Assembly: GCF_030867095.1 (NCBI RefSeq)
Contig: NC_081829.1
Span: forward strand, 91,907,261-91,971,260
Direction: 5' to 3'
From: Alligator mississippiensis
Lineage: Eukaryota > Chordata > Crocodylia > Alligatoridae
Length of the DNA stretch: 64,000 nucleotides
Shown here: positions 21,525 through 35,500 of the stretch, piece after piece
Layout: each line of letters opens with the position of its first letter
Position numbering within the stretch: position 1 is the first letter of the stretch
The notes under the pieces: generated by a model
The model's input: the letters and a program-made list of their open reading frames with translations, nothing else
The model's database searches: none
Told to the model about the DNA's origin: nothing
Program-made: the position numbers and the translations under genes

Positions 21525-21921
21525 GCTATCCACATCCGTGTCCCCTTAGCCGACCGACAGCAAATGCATAGGATAACATGCTGTATAGTCTCAACTCCAT
21601 CTGGAGAGGAGCCACTCCTTCACAAAAAGGGAAAACCTGATAAGGACACTTGCATTCGTAGCGATTGGGCCAACACGAACACTTGCCAATGGGGGCAGAG
21701 GGGAGGAAATTTCTGTGTTCAGAAATCTCAACAATAGTTTTCACGTGTATAAACTTTTTACATGATGTTGTATAACACAATAGGAAGCTGCTCTTTTCTC
21801 CTCCACAATAATATTCCCTTTATTTTTTTTGTCTATAATACAATGGATTTAATTGCTAGAGCCAGAAAGTGCCCTTAGGATGCTTAGTAAACCGAAGTAG
21901 CTGTAATCACTCCAAGAATTG

Positions 21922-21922
21922 A

Positions 21923-21954
<32 letters not shown>

Positions 21955-21976
21955 ATCTATCTATATATATATATAT
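21922..21976. repeat. Compound (AT)n(GT)n(AT)n microsatellite in the ABLIM1 3' UTR
   Basis: About ten AT units, seven GT units, a CTAT block and more AT units in a row. Length is likely to vary between individuals. Confidence 0.9.
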
Positions 21977-24015
21977 TCTGTAGGTAAGGAAAAATCCTGT
22001 ATATCCATACAATGACAGAAATCTCATTTTTTGCACAACTGTTCCTTAATTGGCACTCTTTTCAAATGGCATATTCCTCTTGTGATTCCAACCAGTGAGG
22101 CAGGCAGACTGCTCTGTTTTGCTGCATACCAACCGAATTATTGGCAAACAAACTCCCCGCTTGTCCTTGTATATATTTGCTAGGGTATCAGTAGTGAATT
22201 GCTGTGTTTGTTGTCTAATCTTCCCTCCTCCACACTTTCTGCTTCAATTAATGTGACTTGGGCTTAGCCAGTCATTTAAGTAACGGGAATGGTGGAGAAG
22301 TAGCAGTTTTCCAGTTGTGTAGTCTGGGGTTTGGGATGGGAATAAGTAAAATGTTTAAAGAAAAAAAGATTCTCAAATATGCCCTGGTTCACCCCCACAG
22401 AATAGGGGCCAAATTCCCTGCCAGGAAAAATAACTTCCGGGGAGTTGAAGTGATTGATACCAGCAGAGAATCTATATCCTGTGCGAGCAGACATAATTTA
22501 ACTGCTCTTGTGCGAAAAGATGCAATCTTGCAGCATCTTGTGCCGACATAGAGTTTTAGTTAAACCACTGCTGCAGTTGCAGACACTGATGTAGCTGCGT
22601 GGTAGATGAAGTTAAGTACTCTCTCTTTGGGTTCTAACAGAATTTCACTTGTGCTTTAAAAGGAGGGTTTGAAATTTTTCTTTCTTTCTTTCTTTTGATG
22701 CTACAAAGCTGCAGCCTTGGTTATTTATATTTTTATTTTCCTTTTCCTTTGTGCTTGGCATGGTTTGCAGGGAAGGCAAAGGATGGTTGACCAAGTTACA
22801 CTCATATAGCTTGCAGGTTTTTCCCACTGTGCTGCAGTCTGTATATAACTGAATGGCTTGGAGAGCAGGCTGTGTCCACAGGAGGACGCGAGTACCACAT
22901 TGATCTATCTCCCTGAATGAATGCTTGGCTGCTGAAAGCTCAGCTTCTTCTCTTCCTCGGTACTTAACTGCCAACATATAAATGTATTGATAGGCCTCTC
23001 CTTTGCTTGTGGGCGATTGCCTTTTAGGTTCAGTGCAAGTCTGGTGAGACATATCAAGGTTTCACTTTTAGGGTTAAGTAATCATTGTGGGAGACACCAA
23101 ACACCTGTGTATTTTCTGTTGCTGGAGACATGAGAAGGCAGTGACCAAGTCTTCCAGATCCTGTAGGAGCTGAGAGATCTGGTATCATTGCACTGAGTTC
23201 CCCCACACACTGCCTTTAGTCACTTCTGCTGCAGCAGGGCAGCGGGCTGATCCTTTTCCATTTCCAGGATAGACCAAATCCTGCTTCCTCTTGCCCAGGA
23301 CACACTAATGCCACAGCATCAGTGCGGTCCCACTGAAGAAGTCTGGGTTGAGGGTTCAGTATTTGGGGAGACTGTTTCAAGGGGTTCACCTATCATGCAT
23401 GCTCAGGTTAAGGAAATAGTGCAAAGCAGTGGATGAGCTGGTAGGGTTGCTGCTATACAGGCCTAGTAGACATTACCTTCATGGAGTAAGTGTGCAGAAG
23501 CTTTCAGCAGATACTGGGACATTAGCCCACATTGATCCCTGAGGTAACTCCACTGACTTTGCTGGGGTTTCAGCAAGGATCAGTTCAGCATGTTTTATGC
23601 CATATTCCAGAACAAGCATAATAAGTATTTCCAGATTAGTTTGTCAAATTAGTGGGAGTGTTATGGACACTGCAAGATCAGATGCAAACTGGGATTACCA
23701 GGAAAAGGAGCAAATGGCTCGTGATTTGGGGTTTAGTTGGGTGGGATTTCTGGAAATGTGGTGTTGATTGCTGGCAGATTTCAAGATTTGGGGGGGGTCA
23801 TTTCCCAAAATATGTTAGACCCCACATAACAGTGGGGAGGTGCATGTGAGCAACATATTATAAGATCAGGGTGTTGGACATAGGAATAAATTAACCATGT
23901 GTTAAAATGGGACAGGTTTTCCATTCATCAGCTTCTTTACAAACCTGGCCAGGTGCACACTCCTGTTCCATGGTAAGTGGAAGCTACATAACTCCTCTTT
24001 CACTGAGGACTAAGC

Positions 24016-24203
24016 CAGTGTTTCCCAACCTTTTCCGGTCCAACGCACTCTTACATTAATAAAAATTTTCTGCGGCACACCTATTAAGGCATTCCCCATC
24101 CTCATACCTATTGTAGCGCATTGCCATGGCAAAACTGCGCAGCACATCTGTTCATTTCCAACAGCACATCTTTGTGCTGCAGCACACTGGTTGGGAAAGA
24201 CTG
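24016..24203. mobile_element. hAT-type MITE, 188 bp, with perfect 8-bp duplication
   Basis: Termini are CAGTGTTTCCCAACC and GGTTGGGAAAGACTG, inverted with one mismatch in 15. GACTAAGC flanks both sides (24008-24015 and 24204-24211). It carries an internal AATAAA, so it could influence 3'-end choice if transcribed in the ABLIM1 UTR (inference). Confidence 0.88.
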
Positions 24204-24650
24204 GACTAAGCTACCACATCTTCTGCTTAGCACAGGGCAGGAATGTGCACATGGCTGTTACCACTGAGCACCTGATGTGAAGCCCACTCCTTTTGGCACC
24301 GTGATGAGTCCTTCTGCTGTCCTTGCCCTCAGTCATCTTCCCACTTTTACTTTTCACTTCAGGCTGCATTGCTTAGCATTCCTCTGAGGCCACTCTTGCC
24401 CCTTGAAGCTGCACTCCTTTTCTTAGAAAAACATAAAAGGCTCAGACAGAAGTGACAATTTTTGCCCAATCTGATCACTGAAAGTGCTCTACAGCTGTGA
24501 GCAAACACAAGCGCATGGCTGCAGAGCATTTTAAAAGGGCCTGATCCTGCAACAGTCTGAACCCTCATTGCATGAGGGTTCAGATGAAGATGTTCCAAAA
24601 TGGAGTGCCTTCAATAACTTGTACCTGTGCATGCTGGGAGCAGGGCTGCT

Positions 24651-24834
24651 CCCAGTGCTGTTTTCAGGCTGGGAGTGGGGGAAGGAAGCAGAGGGAGTTT
24701 GGTCTGCGGTTTTTTAAGCTGAGGTGGGGGGGCTCCAATTCACCTGCCTCACCCTCCACCACCAGCTGGGCAACCCCCAGAATGAGCTCCCTCTGCTCCC
24801 TTTCCCCCCTCCCATGCTGAAAACAGTGCTGGGG
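24651..24834. repeat. GC-rich inverted repeat
   Basis: The left arm 24651-24697 (CCCAGTGCTGTTTTCAG..GGGAGTGGGGGAAGG) pairs with the right arm 24787-24834 with few mismatches. It is probably part of a foldback MITE, with undefined outer borders. Confidence 0.55.
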
Positions 24835-24957
24835 CTGGAAGAGGGGTAGGATGTTGCTAGGGTAGAGTGGATGCAAGCTCACAGCTGCTCTAAACAGCAG
24901 CTTAATTCTCCAACCCCCAAAACCCAACAGCAAACATCTGCTGGGTCCAGGTGAGTG

Positions 24958-24999
24958 TTGTAACTCATGGCGGTTCCTACATAGCGCCATGAGTTACAA
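24958..24999. repeat. Perfect 15-bp hairpin
   Basis: TTGTAACTCATGGCG (24958-24972) and CGCCATGAGTTACAA (24985-24999) are exact reverse complements around a 12-nt spacer. It may be the centre of a larger foldback element that includes the GC-rich arms just upstream. Confidence 0.85.
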
Positions 25000-25500
25000 T
25001 GGGGAGCTGCTCTTCTGCCTGCACCTGAAGAGATGCTTAAGTGGGAAAGACATCTGCACAGAGCAGAAGAGGGCAATAGAGGAGCTGCTATAATTGTCCT
25101 TCGAAGTCACGGCTTGCCCACTCAGTGGCAGTGGTGAATTCTGGTGCTTGAGGGTCTGACATGCTCCAAGACCCAGAAATACATCACTGAGGAGGCTCCA
25201 GGCTTGTCCACCCTTGCCACCTTCAAGAATGCCAAAGACTGAGCAAGGAAGAACAGCTTCAGAGGGACACCTCCCAGCATCTTCACCAGTAAACATCCAG
25301 CTGCAGTGCTGCTTATGGGCAAGGGTGGATGGGTTGCAGACAGGGCATGCTTGAGCCTATCTGGGCTAGAACTTGCTGCCACCCTTAGTTTTTCCATTAC
25401 CAAGAGCATGCCTACAGGATGGGACTTATGAGAGTTGAAGAGAAAGGTGTAAAGGTAAAGTCACAATAAACTCTGGCATGAGTACAATACAAAGGGGCCT

Positions 25501-28500
25501 TATGTTACTGTAGCTAAACCTCGCACTACAGCAACCCAAGTTTGCTTCAGCTCTGAATAAGAGCATCTACGCAAGTGCTTTACCTTCACTTCTTTAGTTA
25601 ATTCATTTAACTTTCCTGACTGTCCTCCTGTTGACAAGCCCTCCAAGACTCCCTGCCTTCGAGAAGCAGGGCTATAGTCACAGGGTACATCTTTTCTCTG
25701 GCAAGGAGAAAGTGCTTCAAGCTTTTCTGCTGCATAAGGCAAGTACCCTCTGCCTGATAAACACAGAAACACAGCCCCAGGGAAAACGTCCTTCGTCATT
25801 TGGTGAGTCATTTCCCTAGCACCATTCCAGTGTTGCTTTACTTTTGTGTAACTCCACTAGATATGGGTAAAATCACTTCTTCCTCCAACTTTTCCTTAAG
25901 ATCTGCTGCTCTTAAATTTGTGTGACTTCCATGGTGTAGAATAAGAGTTGTACAGAACTTTGTATCAAGTCCCAGAACCTGTAAAACACTTCAGTTCGTG
26001 TTTCATACGAAGCACATGCTGAAGTCTCTCTCTCTTCTGCAAAGCATTTAAGCATGTGCTTAAATCCCATTAAAGCCATTGCCATGGCCAGTCAGTCATT
26101 GTAAAAGGCCTTTAAACCAGTTGCGTGTCTCACTTTTTTATCACGTGGTTAATTTGATAAGAATGATGATATGGTCATGGCAAAATATCAAGATAGGCAC
26201 CTAAGGTGCAATTGCAAAATTCCCACTAGTGTATGCAAAGCAGATGGTTTTGCTTACTTCAATAGGGGACAAATACCAACTCATATAATTTCTTATTTGC
26301 ATATCCACGTGTATTTTCTGTCATGCAGTTGTCTGAATGCTCCAATCTTCATGTGTTTTGAGTGCTTAAATAGAGTCACAGTGCAAAATGTATTAATGTA
26401 TTAATTGGTGCGAAATTTGGCCAGGGGCAAAATGTTACTTAGAGGGACACTTGCATCATTGTTTATTCACAGAGGAATGCTATGTATATCTTGGCAATGT
26501 TCTTCAATCTAGTTGGACCCAGAAATTTGGCTTTTTGTCCTTTCAACAGTCAACTAAAGGGTAGAAAAATATCGGGAGAATTTTCATAGAAACAAGTAGG
26601 AAACAGTTGTATCTTGGAAGAGGAAGAGTTAGCCGATCCAGTCTCCTTCCTTTAAATTGCTTCTTCTTCCTTCCCCACAAGCTAAACTTGAAAGTCTGTA
26701 TGATATCAGTGTAAATGCACTCTTTGCACTGGGTCTTTTCTGCAGACAGTAGAATTAAGCCAGTAGCTGGAAGATCTGCAAGTTATATCAACTTTTAGCT
26801 TCCTAGCCAGACAGCATGGGCCACTGTGGCTTCAGCCAACTCGAGAAACTCAGCATAGCTTCCAAACCCCAATCCAGAATGCAGTTTTTGACAGACTTGC
26901 TAAACATTACATGCAAATTGAACATTAAACAAATCGCTTCCTTCTCAAGCCTGCTTAAGGAGTTTCATTACATTGTTCTGTTTTTCTTGGTACCTAACAA
27001 CTTCATGCCGGTGTCATTTAAAACAGATTTTAGCCATTTCAGAAGTCTGCAAAAATTATCTGACAATAATGCACATTTGGTTTCAGTTTCTGGTGAGTAA
27101 CTGCTCCTTAAACATGGTTTTGTGGTAACTTGTAAACTCAAGTCGGCTGCCGCACGCTGTGAAAGTCAGACTAGAGGAGTGATGAGGTGGTTATTGGTCC
27201 CAGGTGATTCAGGACATAATTTTGTTGCTTCATTTATATCTTTGCACTCTGCTGGGGCACATTTTAAAGTTTGTGTTGCTTTGACTCTGAAGCCTTTGTC
27301 ATCTTCTTGCCATAATAATCATGCTTTTCAGAAATTCTTCCTTCAGCCGAACAGTTCAGACTCCCAGCATCTGGAGTGAGTCACCGGACCTCTTTTTGTG
27401 ACACTTTGGCGAGCTTCAATTAGATGCATTTTGAAGCAAAATCCCCTTTGGATGCTGCTGCTTCCTTTGAGATATTTGTGCTGTGGCCAGTATTACAATT
27501 CAAGCGTATCTTCACAGAAAAAGAGGTTTTTTAGTCTTAGCAGTAGTACAACAGGGATGCCTTAGACTTGGGGCACTTGGATTGGCTTCATCCTGGACTC
27601 CCCATAGCTGGGCTTAAAATAATTCAAAAAGAAATTGTGGGCTTCATTATGTCACATGCTGATCATGCGCACCGATTTTTTAGGTCTGTGAAGTCCCGGG
27701 CGTGTGTAAATCAGGAGAAACAGGCATGAATTGGGAGAAACAATCAAGAAATCAGTAGGGTGAAGCTGTTGTAAAGTCAGACTAGAAGCGGGTGTGTTTC
27801 TTCTCTCCTCAGAAAGGCAGAGGCATTCAGCACCAGGAAGGATGGCAACCCAAAGGCCCAGTGATGGGTGTTTCGGTCTCCTCCTGCTCTCATTGACTTT
27901 GGTGGAAGGGAAGATGGGAACATTTGGGACTTAGGAGGTTAGGCCCTCAGTACTGGGTCTTATAGACTGACTGAAATTGGTCTTATTTCTGGCCATCACT
28001 TTCTCCCATCTCAATTTCTACCAAAACTCTCTCAGAGGTTTATTTTCTCTGGAAGGAGAAGGTGTTGCAAGGGCACAGTTCACATGAAAGTTATTTTACA
28101 TCCATTGAAAAACACAGTCACAAGACAGTCCTGGGACCATGGTCATCTGACCCTAACAGAGACGCAGTTGGGTCCAGATTTGGGGGGTCACTGTTAACTT
28201 GAGCAGCCCAACCCTGCACCCGCGCTCTGGGGCTGCCCAGGGGAGCAAGGACTATGCAGACCCCCGAGAACATGGGTTTGGTCTTACACCGCAGCAGTCA
28301 CAATGAGGACAGAAAAAGCAAGTGAATTGCATGATGGCAGGACAGTAGGCCTTTCTCCTTTGGCGTGAAAGTACTCCCCAGAGTTGTGGGTCAAAAGGCT
28401 CCACCGTGGGTGGCAGCTGCCGATGGTTTTGCCTTGGGAGTCCCGGCTCTCAGTTTAAATGAGAAGAAAAGCAACACAACGGAAAGATGTTGAGGTTCCA

Positions 28501-31500
28501 GTTGAAAGACCTCCTGTCCAGAGTCTCTGGTGCCTGCATTTGGCATGGGGGGAAGGAGCATTATCAATTAAATCTCAAGCACAAGTTCGGGAAGTGGGAA
28601 AATAATTGGCCACTCCTGTGGTTACCATGAATGACTTCATTGCCCAAAGGGAAATGCATTTCTGTTAATTACTTCCTAAAAGTGCTCATCCACATGAAAA
28701 AATAATGGGCCTGCTTGCTCCCGGAACTTCATTCTCTGAAGTGAAGGGAGCCCATGTTTGGCTTTGGTAGCAAACAGCTGTTTCTGCCATACAGTCTGTC
28801 GGCGTTACTACAGTGAGTACAACACGTGGCACTCGGGGCCGCTTTAACCTCACAAAGATATTTAAGCCCTGAAGGGTGTAGGCGTGGACCTACCTTGAAT
28901 CACCAAACTCACCTAGGTGCTTTTGCAAATCCCAGTAGACACCTATCTGCGTCCAAACACCTTTGAGCATCCTTCCGTAGACCCAAACCCATCAGGATCA
29001 ATGGGAAGTCCCATATTGTCTGCAGCAAGCTTTGGATTGGGTCCTTAGGCATCTGGCTGGATTTAAACAATATCTATATTCTCCGCAGAATAGCGTCTTC
29101 CTTGAACATCATGTGTTCGGATCACTAACAAACCTGTTCTGTGCCACCACAATGACTGAGGTGCTGACAGCCCTGCCTGAAGCAGGTCTTATAGCAGCGG
29201 GTTTTTCCCCTGAACACAGAGCTAAGTGTAGAAAGCTCTGTTCTGTTTTACTTTGCTAGGGATTTGGGATTTGCTTGGTTTTCCCTTCCCTCCAGAAACC
29301 AAACACAGTAGCCCTTGGGGAGGAGGGGGGCTCTCTCGCCAAGTCTCTCTGTAAAAGTGAATGGCTGTCTGTCTGTGCACGAGGTCTGCCTGTCGGCAAA
29401 ACGGAGTAGTCGCAGGTTGCTGTTCTGTACAATTAACCATTTCCACTTTCTGTCTTGCAAGCAGCACATCGCACTCCTCTGCCACTATAATCTGCATCAC
29501 TGTTATACTCAAGTCAATGAATAAAGTTCTGTGCTTTATTCTTACTGGGTGGGTGCCAGCTGTTTCATTTATTCCTTCATTTCTCATCTTCACAGCAGCT
29601 ATAGAACAGGACGTTGAAGGAAAAGAGACAGAAGATCCGACCAAGGCAGCTAAGTTGCACAGGACATTTGCAAACCTGGGGTGGGGCTGAAGGTTTCTTG
29701 TAAGCAGCTCACTATAAATACATGCATGTACAAATGATTTCCTTTGCGACAAAAAGGCACAAAGCCATCAGAAATGAGAGATGCTTGTGTTGTTGTGTAT
29801 ATGCTTGCTTTGTAGTTTTCCTCTGTGTGTGTCCAGTTCTGATCTAAGCCTTTGCTCAGCAAGGTAGTTATGCATGTAAGCCACTCAATGAGCCCCTTTA
29901 CTTGCTTGAAGGTAGACATCTTTAAATACCTCACCCAAGGCAGGACTTTTGTCCAGTCCCGTGGACCATCTGTGGAGAAGAGCGTGGAGGTGTCCCTGGA
30001 AGCAGGCTGCAGGACCGTTCTGCTCATCAAGGTGCCAGGTAGATCCATTTTGCTTTCTGTGAGTGCCCTTTGGTGCTTATTCACACAAGATGGAAGGGCT
30101 GTAGCAGAGGAGGTGTTGAAGACTCACAACTTCAGGTGACTTCAGTGACTGCTGCGGGGACACACAGCATATCAGCACAACCCTGAATCCTTCCCACCAT
30201 GGGAGGTATCAATAATCAATTGGCTTTCAGGAGACAGCCAAGTGGCTTGCCCTGGAAACACCACGTGGAAAAAAAGGCTGGATAATTTGTGCGTTTCTGT
30301 TCCCTAGTGCAAACAACAGAGCCTCCATGCCACTGCACTTAGTTTTCATTTTTGAACAGCTCTGGGTCACATATCAGGCCCTTCCTGGGCCAACCCAACC
30401 AGCTACATGATCCATCTGCGCTGAACTGACCTGCACCTCCTGTAGCTTCTGGGCACAGTAAGACAGGGCAGCCTGGTGGAAATGTCTGCTCTTGGTATTT
30501 CAGGTCAGCCTCTTCACCTCCACAGAGCACTGGGGGGGATGAGAAATGGGACAGCGCCCCTCAAGAAATGTAGTGTCTATCCAGCTGTTAAACAGCAGCC
30601 CCATAGTCTCCTCTATGGGTAAAGAACAGGGGACCTGATGTAGCACAGATCTGCAAGGAGCCAGGGCAGAGCACATCTCTGTGCTGTGCTGATGGCTCAC
30701 ATGCCCCCTTCCCACATCCCACCATGTTCTGTCTTCCTTTCCCTACCCCCTCCCTACACCTCCAGGGACTTTTGCAACCACAGGTTGCCTCCGAGCCCAG
30801 AGACGGGCTCCTTCCTATTAGAACTTTCTTCCACAATCATTGCAGGCCTTACATGTATGTAAGGCTTGACTCAGGGAGGAGCTGTGTGCCCAGGCTCTCA
30901 CTAATGGGACAGTGCCCAGCCTACTGCAGCAAACAGGCCCTGCACGAACAGAGCTCTGATGCCAGTCGTGTTACAAACCCAACCCAGCAGGAGCAGCACC
31001 TTTGCATCTGTGTCATGGGATATTTGTGCTAGGATTGGAGAAAGGATCAGTGCCTGTCACTGATCCCTTCTCCAACCCTACCACTAAGCCTTCTTCTGTG
31101 AGGAAATTGCCAGACCCCACAGGTCAGGGATAGAGGTGAGGATGATATTGATGCCCAGTCTGCTTGGCTTTCTCAGTTAAGTGAATTAAATGTGTAGGTG
31201 GGGCAACAGGAAGTCAGCTGAATTGCTCTTGAGTCTTAGGAATAGCACCTAAGGAAAAGATTGAGGCACAGCTTAAACAAGGTACTTAAAACAGATTTTT
31301 ATTTGAATACCTAAGAGCCCTCATTGTGGATCCAGATCCCATTGTGCTAGGTGCTGTACAAATTAAGAGCCAAAATATAAGGGCCTCTACTTTAACAGCT
31401 TGCTGTCTAACTCCCACGGGCCTCTTCAGTTCAACAGCACTGCACACACACCCAAGCAGCTTGCTTTTCTAGGTACCTTGCATGCCTCTGTCCCCTCCAT

Positions 31501-32499
31501 TTGGTACCGACTTCCTGTGTAGCTGCCTCACCGCCCTCAGTTGTAGTGCTGCTTCTCACTTTCCACCACTCTCTGCTTTGGTACCATCTCTGCAAAATGA
31601 AGGCTTCTTATCCAACCTCAGCATCTTGTGTGGACACACAGCCATATCAGTGAGAGCTGGACTGGTGGTTAACAAGCATCTGTGGCTAAGAGCAGAGGTG
31701 AAAACGGGCCTATGGCAGCTGCATGAGAGACCTGCTGTAAGAGTAATAACTGCTTGCTGGCTCTTTCTTGAGGGATCATATGAAGGTGTAGCACTCGCCA
31801 CCTATGGTCAGACAAGCATGGGCCAGCTCCCTCTGCCTTCCACGTGAGGGGAAAGGTAGAATTAGCAAAGGGCACCTTGCCCAATTCAGTGAGGAGTCCC
31901 AGGGTGGGGGGATGGAGGCAGTCCTCAGAGCATTCCCTCTCCCAGGAAGCCAGGTTGTTTGCAGACTATCCTCCCTTCCCCTGACTCCACAGGGAATGGA
32001 CGCCATTCCTCAAGGAAGTCTCTCTTCCTTTGGTGCCTTCCTGCCAGGCAGCATGGTGCCAGGAGGAAGGGGTGTAGCAATACAGAGGCAACACCGTACT
32101 CTTTTACATCTGCAGTGGGATTGAGGCCCTGGGTGGCCGTGATGCAGCATGGTGGCCAAGCACTTCCTGCCCCACTTCAGCTCTGGGGGGCACCCTCCTT
32201 TTTACTTCGCCTGCCATGTCTTGATGCAACTGATATTTAGGGAGGCTGCCCCAGGGCCCCGATGTGGGCCTCAGTTTCTCACTACCTGTTGTCTCAAGTG
32301 CATAGCTGGCACCTTGCTCCTCCAGCTGAGTTGCAGCCCCCTGGCCTTATCTGTGCCTCAAAGGACAAGTCATCTTAGGGGCAATAATTGTGGCCTCCAT
32401 CCTGCCCTGTAGCCATGCCCGTGCCTTGCAGGTGTTGTTCTGACACCATCCTGAACCTTCCTATGGGGTCCTCTGCCCTCTTAGATTTAGTCCACTGTT
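25501..32499. other. Intergenic or distal UTR sequence without recognisable genes
   Basis: No spliced gene model or conserved protein is seen on either strand. There is a poly(A)-signal candidate at 29520-29525, and about 31320-31412 resembles an old LINE or SINE tail (TGTGCTAGGTGCTGTACAAA). Longer open frames such as 29222-29752 on the minus strand have no recognisable content. Confidence 0.5.
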
Positions 32500-32575
32500 A
32501 TCCTGCCCAGGGTAGGGAGCTGGACCTGATGATCTCATGAAGTCCCTTCCAGCCTAAACTTCTGTGAATTCTGGC
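32500..32575 (+). mobile_element. CR1 LINE 3'-end fragment
   Basis: GGACCTGATGATCTCATGAA followed by TCCCTTCCAGCCTAAACTTC is the characteristic 3' terminus of sauropsid CR1, here in plus orientation. Only the tail is present, and it is diverged. Confidence 0.7.
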
Positions 32576-35500
32576 TGCCAGCCTTCAGCCATGACACACT
32601 TGTCCCAGCCTGGCTTTCTCAACCCCCTCTGTATGTTGGGCCCTGGACCTGCTGAAGTCCCAGGCCTGAGTCAAGGTTGCTCTTTCTTACCTCTCAACCC
32701 CCTAGGGCCCCTAACTCAGGCAAGGCTGCTTATGCACCCCACAGTCCCCTGGGTCCCCAGGCCAGAGCAAGTAGTTCTGATGCTGCTTAGGCCCCTTACA
32801 GTCTCTGACCCCTACAGGGCTGTATGTGGGGTGCCTCTCCAGTGTCCCTGTCGCCTCCATAGTGCCCCCCATAGCCACAAACAGTCTTCTGCTTCTAATT
32901 CAAATGCAGCACAAATACAAGTGACCACTTTCAACAAAAATCTCCCCCACTCTGGGTTTATGCTTTCCTGTAAACCCTACCTCCCTTCGGGCTCTCATTT
33001 CCTGGCTCCCACGGGTGGCTCGGGTGCTTGCTAGGCTTCCTCTTTCAACCCCGCTCTCCGTGGAGCTCTACTCCCTCCAGCATGCAGATGCCCCAGGCTG
33101 CCTGCCTTGCTTCTGGTGCTGGGTTTATATGCTTTTGAAGCCTTGCCCCTTCCAGTCAGGTGACTCCCCAGTTGCACATTGGTTTCTCCTTGGGCTTAAT
33201 GGTCAGCCTTCCTCTCCCTGCTTCAGCTTAACGCAGCTGCTTGCCGCCTTTACTCTCAGGCTGCCTGGACTCTGCCCTGTAGCCAGCTGGTTGCAGTGCA
33301 GCTAGCTGCTGCTCAGCTGCCGGCCTACCCTGCAAGGTTGGCCTGCTTCATTTTCCCCTTAAAATGTGGAGCCCCTAGTTCCCTATTACAGCATCCCACC
33401 TGCATTTCTGCACTGGGATCCCCTAGTAGTGCAAGGGCTGGGGCTGTGGAGGAGAGACACTTTCCCTACCTGTCCAACCCCTGACGTCTGGACAGCTGCA
33501 GCCACATGGGCAAGGTCTGTCATAGATCATCTCCCCAGGCAGGCTCTGAGCAGAGGCAGTGAAGCAGCAGAGCCAGCCAGGACTGTGCCTCACCCCCAAA
33601 GCAGGCAGCTGCAGGGTGGGACCTCTTCTAGGACAGGATCTCTGATGCCTGGACCTGTTGAACCAATGGCATGATATCCAGGCCCACTGAATGGTGAAGG
33701 CTTCCCCCACTGTACAGTAGATCAGCGGTGCATTTTCATTTATGACTGGTCCTGCTGGCTCAGAGGCATTATCTTTCTGTGTGTCTCCACATGCTACAGG
33801 GCACAGTTTTGGATGTTCCTGCAATCTCTTCCACTCGGTTCCATTAATGTTTTATTCCAGCCATTCCCAGTGGCTTTGTTATCTCTCGCCGCTTAAACAC
33901 GCAGAAAGGCAAGGAAACCTCAGTCCTGCCACATCCCGATAAATAAAATAAAATAAAGTCAAGCTGTTTCTCTCCCCTTCCCCCCACTAAAAGCATTCTT
34001 GGGTTTGTGACCCCTGAGTAATGGCTGTGGAATGCACTACATCCTACAGCACAAGAGGCATCTGGCTATGTGAATCTTCTCAGCATGTTAAAAATACACA
34101 GATAATGAGTCTGTAAATAGATTAGATCAAGACAAGTCAAATGTCTTCAAGTATAGAACCAGAGACCACTTCCTCCTGCCAGGATTAAAGCACAGGTCCC
34201 CATGTACCTTTCTCGCCTGCAGCCAAAAAACTTTCCTTTCGCCAGCCAGGTTCTCACAAAACACATAACCATAAAAAATGCAGTATCTTCCCCCTACTTT
34301 GCTACCCCCACCCTCTCGCAGCCCTTTGAATTTGTGTCTGTCTGCTGTTTGGGGTGAGGGTGGGAACTCAGTGAAAATTCAGTCTTGCCTGCCGTTTTCT
34401 ATTGTAAAAAGGACTCTGGGGAATCGTATTTGCTGTTTTCTATGGCTCAGCAAGAGGGTGAGAGAGAGGAATTGTTCCAGGAGTTCCTATTACAAAGTGC
34501 TCTTTCACATACACTCACTTTTATTTTTAAGGATGTGAAGATTGAAGAACCAGCAGCATTGAAAGGAGAAGTTTGCTGCACTGATGCTGAGATCAAACAA
34601 GTGTCAGACCCCCACTGTGACCCACCGCATGAAGTGAATTCCCTTTGTGATCAGTCTTGAGCATACAGTGCTAGACCTGAATGATAAACTGCACAGGTAG
34701 CTAATTGACTCAGTGCTGGGAGGCTGTCAGAGCCAAATGCCTTTGCAGAGACCCACCAAACACTTATGCAGAGACATATGCAAGCTCTGAGGCTAGCATC
34801 TGTCACTGAGCTGAGCCCTGGGAACAAACTGATGGGGCTGCTTCCCTGGGGAGCAGGTGTTTGGTGCTATGTTGCAAACAGCACCAGCCTCAGCTTTGTT
34901 GCACACCTAATTCCAGAAGCATAAGCCGCTTTGGTGAAGAGGGATGTACTTATTCCATGTGCTGGAGAACCTGCTCCCTACATGATGGAGCACAGGTGTG
35001 AAGGGACCTGACAGCTGCTTGGAGAATCATGTTCACTGCATAACATCTGCCCTGAGATCCTTGGCAAAATCATTCCTACAGGTTCAGCTCCACTCACAGC
35101 TGCGTGAAGAGTGCTGGTGTAGGCAGGACTCCAGTGAGAAGTGGGATTTACATCCACTACAAGGCTTGGTCTTGGAGCCACCCTGGTATACACTAAATTT
35201 CGATGGGCAAAACTGCCCTGTTGACACCCCCTTGCCATGCATCCATGCCTCATATTGACTCCAGCTCCCTGAGAACAGTGCAGGTGTCCTGTACGGCAGC
35301 TTTCCCATAGCTTGGCACTTATCCCTACACACAATGCATCATGTTTTTTGCCTGAGACGTGCATAACTATAATGTGTTATCACAAGCAGCGAAGCATGGA
35401 AGAGATCTGGGGAAATGCGGTGACAACTGAAACAGTGGTGGTAACATTTGCTAGTGCTGATAGGTCTTATCAACTGACAGCTCTTACCTGTGGCTGGGCT

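Larger units (their letters stand above)
21525..25500 (+). other. ABLIM1: ABLIM1 3' UTR (end uncertain)
   Basis: Begins after the stop. Long 3' UTRs are usual for this gene, but no transcript data are available here. Candidate AATAAA hexamers are at 23885-23890, 25465-25470 and 29520-29525. The last is followed by a GT-rich stretch. The region includes an AT/GT microsatellite, a hAT MITE and a GC-rich foldback. Confidence 0.5.

Noticed and set aside
29222..29752. 176-residue minus-strand open frame
   Set aside because: The translation matches nothing recognisable, and the region is downstream UTR or intergenic DNA.
32580..33480. Possible LTR or gene in a C-rich block with several long open frames
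   Set aside because: No TG...CA ends, flanking duplication, primer-binding site or known domain could be found. The frames follow from base composition.
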